64,000 nucleotides of DNA. Source: Enterococcus rivorum. Lineage in GTDB: Bacteria; Bacillota; Bacilli; Lactobacillales; Enterococcaceae. The DNA lies in NCBI RefSeq assembly GCF_001742285.1, contig NZ_MIEK01000045.1:84955-148954 (forward strand), read 5' to 3'. The notes beneath the pieces were generated by a model. It searched no databases. It saw only the letters and a program-made list of their open reading frames with translations, and had not been told where the DNA came from. Shown here in pieces: positions 16,567 through 23,609 of the stretch. The first letter of the stretch is position 1. The number at the start of each line of letters is the position of its first letter. Position numbers and translations under genes: made by a program.

Positions 16567-16853
16567 AATTTTTAGCAATTGGAAGTATTGTAAAATTAAA
16601 AAAAGGTGAACATCTATTAATGATAACATCTCGTTTACCATTGTATAATAACGAAGGGAATATAGGCTACTTTGAGTATCTTGCTTGCTTGTACCCAGAA
16701 GGGTTTAGTGAGAAAGAAAGTTTCTTTTTTAATCATGATGATATTGAAGAAATTTTATTTGAAGGTTTTGAGTCAAGCCAAGAGAACGATTTTCAAAAAC
16801 ACATTGAAGAAGTTTTGCCTTCAATTAAATATCCAAGATTAACAATTTTGTAG
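16563..16853 (+). CDS. DUF4176 family protein, copy 1
   Basis: The 96 residues follow the DUF4176 pattern: IGSIVKLKKGEHLLMITSR, then YFEYLACLYPEGF, then FFFNHDDIEEILFEGFES. DUF4176 proteins are regular neighbours of LXG loci; their function is unproven. The ATG overlaps the stop of the immunity-type gene, so the two are coupled. Five further copies or remains follow in this array. Confidence 0.8.
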   Translation: MKFLAIGSIVKLKKGEHLLMITSRLPLYNNEGNIGYFEYLACLYPEGFSEKESFFFNHDDIEEILFEGFESSQENDFQKHIEEVLPSIKYPRLTIL

Positions 16854-16889
16854 TTTTGAGTCGTAAATAAGACATAAAGCTAGGTCTAG

Positions 16890-17129
16890 ATTATTGTTTT
16901 AGAAGAGAAAATAACTGTAGGAATAGCTTTTGATTTTGCGTATCAAAACAACTTTTTAGGATTGCAAGATGGCTTGGACTGGTCAGGTAGTAAAGTTGAT
17001 GAAGGTATAGATTGGGCAGGTAAAAAAATTGATGACAGTATCGATTATGCAAAAGAAAAGTTAGACGATGTTGGAGAAGCTTTGAATGGAATTGGTGATG
17101 CAATTAATCCAATGAATTGGTCGTGGTAA
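16890..17129 (+). pseudogene. Displaced toxin tip without start codon
   Basis: A frame open from 16890 encodes about 79 residues with no start codon or ribosome binding site. It contains YQNNFLGLQDGLDWSG and a repetitive amphipathic Asp/Lys/Gly section, ending PMNWSW, as at the ends of glycine-zipper LXG toxins. It is directly followed by a membrane immunity-type gene. I read it as the last part of a toxin tip stored without its LXG domain. Confidence 0.55.
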
Positions 17130-17131
17130 AA

Positions 17132-17842
17132 ATGGAGAATGGGACAGTAAAAACAGTTTTTAAGAATAACCGTTATAAAATAGTACACTCTGATTTAGGT
17201 TATTACTTAATGGATTCAGATCAATCAATAATAGGATATCTTTGTTTTGTTTTAAACTGGATAGTGCCTCAAAAAATCTATATTATTGATGAGCATATAG
17301 CAGATGATTTACTTGTACATTCCATAAGTAATGAAATCAGAAGCAAAAATAAATTATTCGTTGTAATCATTGCTTTATCTATTGTATTTTTTCATATACT
17401 TTCTTCTGAAATTTTACACTATGGGAGTAATTCTAGTACAAATTATAGTCAGATATATCAATTTGGTGATACCGCACTTTTGATGCCATCGGTAGGGAAG
17501 GTTTTGTTATTACTTATTACAGTTTCTATTCCGGCTATTATAATTAGGGTATATCTGTCTGTATTATCAAAAAAAAAGCTTTATAAAAAAATTGAATATA
17601 CCACTTTGACTATGAAAAAAATAAGAGTTGTACCTTCTTCATTCACAACTATTTTAAAAAGTCTAGGAGTCTATTTATTGTTTGCCTTTGTTTTAGCGAT
17701 TGCCTTTTTTTTAGTCATTGTTTCAGATAACTATTGGATTATCTCAATGTGTTTTACAATGATATTGACACTATTTTTGCTGACTAATCGCTTAGCAGTG
17801 ACACCGACAAATTACAAAATAAGATATATAAAGGAGAAATAA
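17132..17842 (+). CDS. Membrane immunity-type protein (family A)
   Basis: The ATG at 17132 lies two bases after the stop of the displaced toxin tip. The 236 residues show the shared head (YKIVHSDLGYYLMDSD) and four transmembrane helices, with a long outside loop rich in Ser, Asn and Tyr between helices one and two. It is probably the immunity partner of the tip remnant. The ribosome binding site is weak, so expression may depend on upstream translation. Confidence 0.55.
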   Translation: MENGTVKTVFKNNRYKIVHSDLGYYLMDSDQSIIGYLCFVLNWIVPQKIYIIDEHIADDLLVHSISNEIRSKNKLFVVIIALSIVFFHILSSEILHYGSNSSTNYSQIYQFGDTALLMPSVGKVLLLLITVSIPAIIIRVYLSVLSKKKLYKKIEYTTLTMKKIRVVPSSFTTILKSLGVYLLFAFVLAIAFFLVIVSDNYWIISMCFTMILTLFLLTNRLAVTPTNYKIRYIKEK

Positions 17843-17844
17843 TT

Positions 17845-18336
17845 TTACCTATTGGAAGTATCGTTTATTTGAAAGAAGGAACAAAGAAAGTCATGATTCT
17901 AAATAGAGGCCCATTGATTGTTATAGATTAAGCAACTAGAATGTTTGATTATTCCGGTTGTGTCTATCCAACAGGCTTGGTCCAAGATCAAGTGTTATAT
18001 TTTAATCAAGAAAATATTGATAAAGTGTTATTTAATGGCTTTATAGATGAAGACGAGAATAGATTTCAAGAAATATACAAAGAATGGAAACAAACAAAAG
18101 CAAATACAATAAAAAAGGGTATTATTGATAAACCTTTAGATTTTTCAAGTATATTATTACCTATAATATTATGGATCATCAACAAAGAGGGAAACTTGAT
18201 TGGTAATAACATTGGCAGTGAAATTGTCATGCTTAGTTTAGCAGGCATACTCCCATTTACAGCTGTTTTATTTTTATGGGAAAATAATTTGATTCGATGG
18301 TTAGGTGTTGTCTCTCTGCATCAAAATAATAAATAG
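17845..18336 (+). pseudogene. DUF4176 family pseudogene, copy 2, with C-terminal membrane segments
   Basis: The frame begins LPIGSIVYLKEGTKKVMIL with no ATG where the family normally starts. It has an in-frame TAA at about 17929, then continues with the family pattern (YSGCVYPTGL, YFNQENIDKVLFNGF). After that it departs from the family and adds about 60 residues with two hydrophobic segments, probably from another gene. Lost start, nonsense codon and fusion all point to decay; a shortened protein from the ATG at 17941 is possible but has no clear ribosome binding site. Confidence 0.6.
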
Positions 18337-18349
18337 TCAGGAGAAAAAA

Positions 18350-18655
18350 ATGAAAGATAATATATTACCACTTGGAACTGTTGTGATTTTGGAAGATGGT
18401 GACGGATCAGAACTGATGATTGTTGCTAGAGGTAGCGTGATTGAAGAAAAGAAAAAAATGTTCTATTATGATTATGGTGCAGTTTTAGTGCCCCAAGGGA
18501 TGTTAGCGCCTGAAGCAGTTTACTTTTTTAATAAAGAAAATGTTGCAAAAATAATATTTAAAGGGTATGAGAATGACAGTGAAAGAGAATTTCAAATAGG
18601 ATATGATGAAATGATTGAAAAATCAGGATATAAAAAGGGAACGATACTCAATTAA
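18350..18655 (+). CDS. DUF4176 family protein, copy 3
   Basis: The ATG at 18350 follows TCAGGAG. The 101 residues keep the family pattern (LPLGTVVILEDGDGSELMIVAR, FYYDYGAVLVPQGM, YFFNKENVAKIIFKGY). It stands next to the broken copy 2 without its own toxin or immunity gene, so it may be left over from a lost cassette. Confidence 0.75.
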   Translation: MKDNILPLGTVVILEDGDGSELMIVARGSVIEEKKKMFYYDYGAVLVPQGMLAPEAVYFFNKENVAKIIFKGYENDSEREFQIGYDEMIEKSGYKKGTILN

Positions 18656-18826
18656 AATGGATATAAGTTTAGCCAAATAGACTGTGAAATGACATGATTT
18701 TTTATTTTTTCTCATTAATTTTTATGTAGCAAGCATTTCTGAGTATCAAAAAGATTCTATAAATTATACTTGTACTTTGCGCTGATAGTGCAAAATGCTC
18801 ACGATATAATGTTATTAATGTAACCT

Positions 18827-18864
18827 ATAGTTGTTCAGGTACTTACTGGTTTCTGAACAACTAT
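18827..18864 (+). repeat. Perfect 12-base inverted repeat
   Basis: Arms at 18827-18838 and 18853-18864 pair perfectly around a 14-base loop. Only a weak T-rich tail follows. It may be a terminator, or part of the recombination site of the resolvase remnant downstream. The rest of 18656-18941 has no gene. Confidence 0.45.
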
Positions 18865-18941
18865 TTGTATATTGATTTATAAGGCTTAGTATACGGTCAC
18901 TAACTTAGGTCAGAAGATAATTGATCTATAGGAGTGTTTGT

Positions 18942-19058
18942 ATGATATTTGGATATGCGAGAGTATGTGCAACTATAACTGCTAAATCCTTGGATGAGTA
19001 ACTAGGACAATTAAGGTAAGTAGGTATAGAGAAAGAAAATATCTACAAAAAAATTTAA
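18942..19058 (+). pseudogene. Remnant of a small serine resolvase (N-terminus)
   Basis: The frame starts MIFGYARV, the opening strand of Tn3-type resolvases, continues with degenerate residues around SLDEQLGQLR (the Gln codon is now TAA), and after another stop reads VGIEKENIYKK, matching the family's next strand. The catalytic Ser is not preserved: Cys-Ala follows Arg-Val where Ser is expected. It is a clear relic of a transposon or plasmid resolvase. Confidence 0.65.
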
Positions 19059-19069
19059 AGGAGAAAAGC

Positions 19070-19639
19070 ATGTTTCAGTTAGTATATACAGATGAAGAAA
19101 ATTATCAATATTTTTTTAATCTTAAGACACACGAAGTAGCAAAAATCTATAGAGAGGACTTAAAAAGACAGTCCGGAAGTAAAAAGCGGGCATTTATGCT
19201 GTTTAGATTTTTTAGTATATTCATGCTTTTGTATAGAAAAACGATAATAGATACTCAAATTAATAAAACTGGTGTGCTTTTTCTAATTTTTGTTGTTGGA
19301 GCTGTATTTGGAATACTTCTTTATTATCTAGCTAAGAGGCAACAATTAAGAGAGCTAAATAATAGTATTATTGATTATTCTTTTGAAGATTTGAAAAAAT
19401 GGATAGAGATTGGAAAATGGGATAGAAGCTTTCTGTTAAAACTTAGTGGTATGTTCATTATTTTATCAATTCTTGTTGGAATTGTATTTGTTAATAAACC
19501 AGATTACATCCTTATGTTGCTGGTAATTTTTTTTGCGTGGTCAACTGGAGTTTTCTTTTTTTGTGAACCAATCTTGTATTTTAGTATATATAAGAAGAAA
19601 TTGACATTATTTTGTAAAGAGAATAAGATTAAATACTAA
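19070..19639 (+). CDS. Membrane immunity-type protein (family A)
   Basis: The 189 residues begin with the shared head (FQLVYTDEENYQYFFNLKT) and contain about four transmembrane helices. AAAGGAG precedes the ATG. No toxin tip lies immediately upstream, only the resolvase remnant, so its toxin partner has probably been lost. A broken DUF4176 gene follows, repeating the immunity-DUF4176 order seen throughout the array. Confidence 0.55.
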   Translation: MFQLVYTDEENYQYFFNLKTHEVAKIYREDLKRQSGSKKRAFMLFRFFSIFMLLYRKTIIDTQINKTGVLFLIFVVGAVFGILLYYLAKRQQLRELNNSIIDYSFEDLKKWIEIGKWDRSFLLKLSGMFIILSILVGIVFVNKPDYILMLLVIFFAWSTGVFFFCEPILYFSIYKKKLTLFCKENKIKY

Positions 19640-19663
19640 TTAATTGGAAAAGAGTAAGAACAG

Positions 19664-19952
19664 ATGGATATATTGCCACTAGGAACGGTATTAACTCTAA
19701 AAAGTGGAGATCAGAAACTGATGATAGTTTCTAGATTTCCACTAAGTAATATAGTAATGAGATAGGTTATTTTGAATATGGTGCATGTCTTTATCACCAA
19801 GGAATATTTATCAAGGAAATTTCTTTTTTAATCAAGAGGATGTACAAAAAATCTTTTATAAAAGTTATGTAGATTCTTCTGAGGAAGAAATAAAAAAATA
19901 TATTGAAGAGAAAGAATCGCTAATAAAATATCCAAAATTTAAAATTGACTAG
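19664..19952 (+). pseudogene. DUF4176 family pseudogene, copy 4
   Basis: The start MDILPLGTVLTLKSGDQKLM is intact, but the frame shifts near 19755, giving a stop, and again near 19810. Reading across both shifts restores the family pattern (YFEYGACLYHQG, then FFNQEDVQKIFYKSYV) to the TAG at 19952. Two separate indels make this a pseudogene. Confidence 0.7.
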
Positions 19953-19960
19953 TTGTATTT

Positions 19961-19998
19961 AACACTTATCGTCTAATTGAGATAGGTGTTATTTAAAA
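19961..19998 (+). terminator. Hairpin, probable terminator
   Basis: A ten-pair stem (19961-19970 with 19981-19990, one G-U) follows the DUF4176 pseudogene by eight bases. The trailing sequence is only moderately T-rich. Confidence 0.45.
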
Positions 19999-20107
19999 AT
20001 GTGTCAGAATATAGTACCATCAATTTGTCAAGATACTGATACGTAGTAATAGCAAATTTTAACAGCGAATCTGGTACCAAAGTTCAGGAACATTTAATGT
20101 AAAGAAA

Positions 20108-20710
20108 ATGGATATGCGTTGGGCGAAGCCGATTACAAAGAATTGGAATAAAAGAGAAAAGAGAATAGAAGAGGCTATAAGAAATCAGAGCCTTAAAGAA
20201 AACCGAAAAGTAGTGAAGGATTTTGTTCAAAAAGACGTTATAGAAGATACAGTTTTTCCTATGAATCAAGATGTCGGCTTAGAAATGGCAGAAGATTTCA
20301 TGGTAAAAAATGGCGACAAAATAGCAGTAGGATTATACAATACAGGGACAAAGCAGTTTGGTGGTACGAATATTTCTTCAGCATTTTATGCCGGTTCCAA
20401 AATGGTTGGAGCGGCAGGGAAAGCAATGCCTCTAATTGGGGCAGCTGTTGACTTCGGCTCAATGGTAGCTAGTGGTGAGAGCGATGCAGATGCTGCGGCC
20501 AAAACAGGGGCTCATCTTATTGCTAATATTGGAATTGGATTAGCAATAGGTGCACTTGGAGTAACTGGTTTAGGAGCAATTGCTCTAGGTGCAGTGGTTA
20601 CTTTGGGAGTTACTGAATTAGTTATTGATCCGCTATATGATGTTACGAAAAAAGAAGTAGGGGATGCAGTAAAATCTGTAGGGAAATGGGTAGGTAATTT
20701 ATTTGGCTAA
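20108..20710 (+). CDS. Displaced glycine-zipper toxin tip cassette
   Basis: The 200 residues have no LXG domain and no good ribosome binding site. From about residue 90 they match the tip layout of the toxin at 14573-15955: KMVGAAGKAMPLIGAAVDFG, a DADAAAKTGAH segment, then a Gly/Ala-rich hydrophobic stretch (GIGLAIGALGVTGLGAIALG) and an amphipathic end VGKWVGNLFG. It overlaps its immunity-type gene by eight bases. It is best read as a silent tip that recombination could join to a full LXG gene. Confidence 0.6.
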   Translation: MDMRWAKPITKNWNKREKRIEEAIRNQSLKENRKVVKDFVQKDVIEDTVFPMNQDVGLEMAEDFMVKNGDKIAVGLYNTGTKQFGGTNISSAFYAGSKMVGAAGKAMPLIGAAVDFGSMVASGESDADAAAKTGAHLIANIGIGLAIGALGVTGLGAIALGAVVTLGVTELVIDPLYDVTKKEVGDAVKSVGKWVGNLFG

Positions 20711-21242
20711 AACAAAATATATTTTAATTAAGAACAATTATTTGGGCAAAGAGTCACTTTATTTTGATTTGACTAGTGGACTTTTTATAAAACGGGAAGA
20801 AAAAACACCCGCAGGAATGTATGTTTTAACAGTTTTGCTTATGGTTATGAGTCGTAGTATAAAAAATGAAAGGATAAACGGGAATTTCTTCTTTTTTTTG
20901 GTAACAGGTGTTTGTATAGGAGTGGGGATAGGCTATATTTTTCAAGTTATAGACCAGTATTTTAAAAGTTCTTCTGGTAATTTTAAGGAAATAGAGAACG
21001 ATGGAAAATACCTAATCAAATACTTGAAGGTTGGACAACTGCTACTATCTAATCAAATAAAGATAATCAGTGTAGTAAGCCTGTTATGTCCAATAGCGTA
21101 TATAACTTTTTATTTTAAACAAACACTACTAAACTTTTTTTTAGTTATATTAATGACTTTTGCGGTTGTAGCACTTTTAAATTTTTCTTCACCATTTAAA
21201 AAGAAAAAAGTATTTCAAGAAATTAGTGAAAAAATAAAATAG
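20703..21242 (+). CDS. Membrane immunity-type protein (family A)
   Basis: The TTG start at 20703 overlaps the end of the toxin tip. The 179 residues begin KTKYILIKNNYLGKESLYF, the family head, followed by four transmembrane helices. Overlap with the tip gene supports the toxin-immunity pairing. A DUF4176 gene follows 18 bases later. Confidence 0.55.
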   Translation: MAKTKYILIKNNYLGKESLYFDLTSGLFIKREEKTPAGMYVLTVLLMVMSRSIKNERINGNFFFFLVTGVCIGVGIGYIFQVIDQYFKSSSGNFKEIENDGKYLIKYLKVGQLLLSNQIKIISVVSLLCPIAYITFYFKQTLLNFFLVILMTFAVVALLNFSSPFKKKKVFQEISEKIK

Positions 21243-21260
21243 AAGATGAGGGAATAGAGA

Positions 21261-21560
21261 ATGGAATTGTTACCAATAGGAACCGTCGTAACCTTGAATA
21301 ATGGGGAACAAGAATTAATGATTACAGCACGTTTCCCGCTGTATAATAACAATGGAGAAATTGGTTATTTTGATTATGCAGGATGTTTTTATCCACAAGG
21401 TCAAATTAATGAGGGAAACTACTTCTTTAATAGCGAAGATATTCAGAAGATTCATTTCACAGGGTATATTTCAGAAGAAGAACAAGAATTGCAAAAAAAT
21501 ATAAAAGAACAATTAAAGTCAACAAAGTATCCTAAGTTAAACATTAAAGAAACGCTCTAA
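21261..21560 (+). CDS. DUF4176 family protein, copy 5
   Basis: The 99 residues keep the full pattern (LPIGTVVTLNNGEQELMITAR, YFDYAGCFYPQGQ, YFFNSEDIQKIHFTGY) and are close to copy 1 in sequence and ending (KYPKLNI). It lies in the tip-immunity-DUF4176 order. Just after its stop comes a 23-base sequence that is also found at 6272-6294. Confidence 0.8.
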   Translation: MELLPIGTVVTLNNGEQELMITARFPLYNNNGEIGYFDYAGCFYPQGQINEGNYFFNSEDIQKIHFTGYISEEEQELQKNIKEQLKSTKYPKLNIKETL

Positions 21561-21563
21561 ACT

Positions 21564-21586
21564 GAAAAATAACTATATATTATTAC
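21564..21586 (+). repeat. Conserved 23-base junction sequence
   Basis: These 23 bases are identical to 6272-6294, and a close variant lies at 23064. Beyond them the three places differ or diverge: here into a toxin tip, elsewhere into a terminator. It looks like a recombination breakpoint between the end of a DUF4176 gene and variable DNA. Confidence 0.7.
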
Positions 21587-22063
21587 ATAGTTAGTGCATC
21601 TGTCAGCTCTTATTTTTCTAAGGGGGTAGGATACGCTAGTACTAGTTTGTCAGCGGCTTCTGGTTTTGCAGCAAAAGGGATGTTACAAGGTGTTGCGAAA
21701 GTAGCAGGACCAGTAATTGGATTTACTAGTGATCTTTCAGAAGGAAAATCTGTAGGACAAGCTATTGCCCATACTGCTGTTACAACGGGGTTAGGTATAC
21801 AGATAGCTTCTGGAGTAGGTTTTTGGGTCACTGTTGCTTTGGGGGTTACCCCAGTTGGAATGGTAGCTGTTGGTATTGCTGTAGCAAGTGGATTAGTAGC
21901 AAATATAATATATGAATCGAACTTTCTTGGTATTAAAGATATGGCAAATGATTGGTCAAAAGGATTTGATAATGGGATTAAAGGTATCAAGAAAGAAGTA
22001 GGGAGAGTCGGTGAATCTATTTCTAAAGGCTGGAATAGTTTAGTATCTAGTTTTGGAGGATGA
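21566..22063 (+). pseudogene. Displaced glycine-zipper toxin tip cassette
   Basis: A frame open from 21566 runs about 165 codons to the TGA at 22061-22063; the first in-frame TTG is 21647, and no ribosome binding site is present. The product is a typical tip: SAASGFAAKGMLQGVAKVAG, the DLSEGKSVGQAIAHTA segment similar to the toxin at 14573, a hydrophobic Gly/Val stretch, and an amphipathic end (KGWNSLVSSFGG). Its last codons contain the ribosome binding site of the following immunity-type gene. It is a silent tip rather than an expressed protein. Confidence 0.55.
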
Positions 22064-22067
22064 AAGA

Positions 22068-22712
22068 ATGAGAATAGACAATTCTAAAATAAGTAGGTAC
22101 AAACTCGTTTTACTAAACAAAAAAAGATACTTAATAGATATGGATACCAATAAGTTAATCTGGTTTTTTCCGATGTTTGTATGGCAGTATAAACTGAAAG
22201 CACTAGAAATAACTGAGGAGCAATACAGTGAGTTGAAACGTGCGACTAAATACTCGGAGTCAACTGGCTTAAATATTGCTGCTATTAGTTTGGGAGGAGC
22301 AATTTATACTTTTCTCAGAAGTTTTATGGCTATTTTTTTTAAAGAGGTAACAATGCATGCATTAATTACTTATGTTGTCGTGACAATCGCTTTAGCTATT
22401 GGATTAAGAGGCAGTGTATCTTTATTCAATCGTAAAAAATTAAAGAAATATATAGACAAACAAGAATTTCTGGGAGACATTCATTTGGTGGAAATGAATT
22501 CTTATTATAGAAAAATTTGTTTTCAATCAATGCTCATCTTCTTTGGTGTTTATCTCTTTTTATTTTATTTGTATATCGCATATCTTGAGGTCATCGTTTT
22601 AACTATAATAGCGTTATTATCTTTTGTGTTATTGTTTTTGAATACTGCTGTTGTGAGACCGTATACTAATATGGAGTATGCTTACTCAAAAAATAGAGAG
22701 AAAAATAAGTAA
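22068..22712 (+). CDS. Membrane immunity-type protein (family A)
   Basis: The ATG at 22068 has GGAGG eight bases upstream, within the end of the toxin tip. The 214 residues have the family head (YKLVLLNKKRYLIDMD) and four transmembrane helices arranged in two pairs, as in the gene at 17132. It is the presumed antidote of the displaced tip just before it. Confidence 0.55.
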   Translation: MRIDNSKISRYKLVLLNKKRYLIDMDTNKLIWFFPMFVWQYKLKALEITEEQYSELKRATKYSESTGLNIAAISLGGAIYTFLRSFMAIFFKEVTMHALITYVVVTIALAIGLRGSVSLFNRKKLKKYIDKQEFLGDIHLVEMNSYYRKICFQSMLIFFGVYLFLFYLYIAYLEVIVLTIIALLSFVLLFLNTAVVRPYTNMEYAYSKNREKNK

Positions 22713-22757
22713 ATTAGGTTGTTTGTTTAGAAATACATTTAGAAAAGAGGATAAAAA

Positions 22758-23060
22758 ATGTTATCAATTGGTTCAATTGTTTATTTAAGAGAAGGTAGTC
22801 AGAAAATTATGGTCTTGAACAGAGGGCCGGTCTTAAAGGAAAATGATGAAAAGGTACTCTATGACTACAGTGGCTGTAAATTCCCGAATGGCTTAAATCC
22901 AGAGGAAGTTCTTTATTTTAATCAAGAAAATATTGATAAAGTTGTTTTTGCTGGGTATACAGATGAGGAACAAGAACGATTCGATGATTTATACAATGAG
23001 TGGTTGAAGAATGAAGGGAAAATGTTGAAAAAAGGCGATGTAAAACAAGCTTTGAAATAG
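22758..23060 (+). CDS. DUF4176 family protein, copy 6
   Basis: The 100 residues show the family pattern (LSIGSIVYLREGSQKIMVLNR, YDYSGCKFPNGL, YFNQENIDKVVFAGY) and are closest to the broken copy 2. It is the last gene of the array; a terminator and the second flanking repeat follow. Confidence 0.8.
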   Translation: MLSIGSIVYLREGSQKIMVLNRGPVLKENDEKVLYDYSGCKFPNGLNPEEVLYFNQENIDKVVFAGYTDEEQERFDDLYNEWLKNEGKMLKKGDVKQALK

Positions 23061-23063
23061 CTA

Positions 23064-23232
23064 GAAAAATAACCATATATTATGATCATGAGAGTCGATT
23101 GCTTCGCTGTAATTGGCTCTTTTTTGTGTTGCCAAAAATAAGGAAGGAGGAGTGAAAATAATGTTTGAAAGCAACGGTAATCGCTATCTAACAAAAAGAG
23201 TCAATGAACAAATACCAAAAGAAATACAGCGA
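23064..23232 (+). repeat. Direct repeat flanking the accessory block, copy 2
   Basis: This matches 6272-6440 with scattered differences: junction sequence, terminator, ribosome binding site and first codons of DUF960. The repeat ends where the DUF960 frame is broken. Confidence 0.85.
23091..23125 (+). terminator. Rho-independent terminator
   Basis: A 12-pair stem (23091-23102 with 23109-23120) with the loop TTCGCT and T6. Where it differs from the copy at 6299, the changes preserve pairing as G-U or A-U, so the stem is under selection. Confidence 0.85.
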
Positions 23233-23235
23233 TAA
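23152..23235 (+). pseudogene. Truncated DUF960 gene
   Basis: A GTG start behind AAGGAGG opens 27 codons that match the start of the DUF960 gene at 6360 (NRYLTKRVNEQIPKEIQ) and then stop at 23233-23235. The remaining 80 residues are missing. Confidence 0.75.
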
Positions 23236-23609
23236 GTAGTATCCTACTTACTTTGAAATAACGTACATGCGGCAAATGATTGAAAGCGTTTCGTTTACTG
23301 GGAAAGAATAAGTTAGCAAGTAAAACTACATTCAAGTGACAGATTTATTCTCATAACTGTCGAATGAACAACGAGACTGAAATTGGTAATCGGTAAAAGT
23401 TCGTTGTAAAATAAAGAATGATGAAGTCTTCATGGGTATTGGGAAAAAATTACACTAACCTCAATTAGAGTGATTATACCTGTTTGTCTGAAAATTATGT
23501 GAATTGGAATAACCATAAAGACGACTGCTAAGGAACAGAGCGATTTTTTTATTTCAAATACCTACTAAATATAGAATTGAGATTGCTGAAGAAAGAAGGC
23601 GAAAAAAGT
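23236..23609. other. Intergenic stretch without a recognisable gene
   Basis: Only short, unrelated open frames are visible. It marks the junction between the accessory block and the penicillin-binding protein gene. I see no repeat or RNA signature, and no convincing promoter. Confidence 0.5.
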
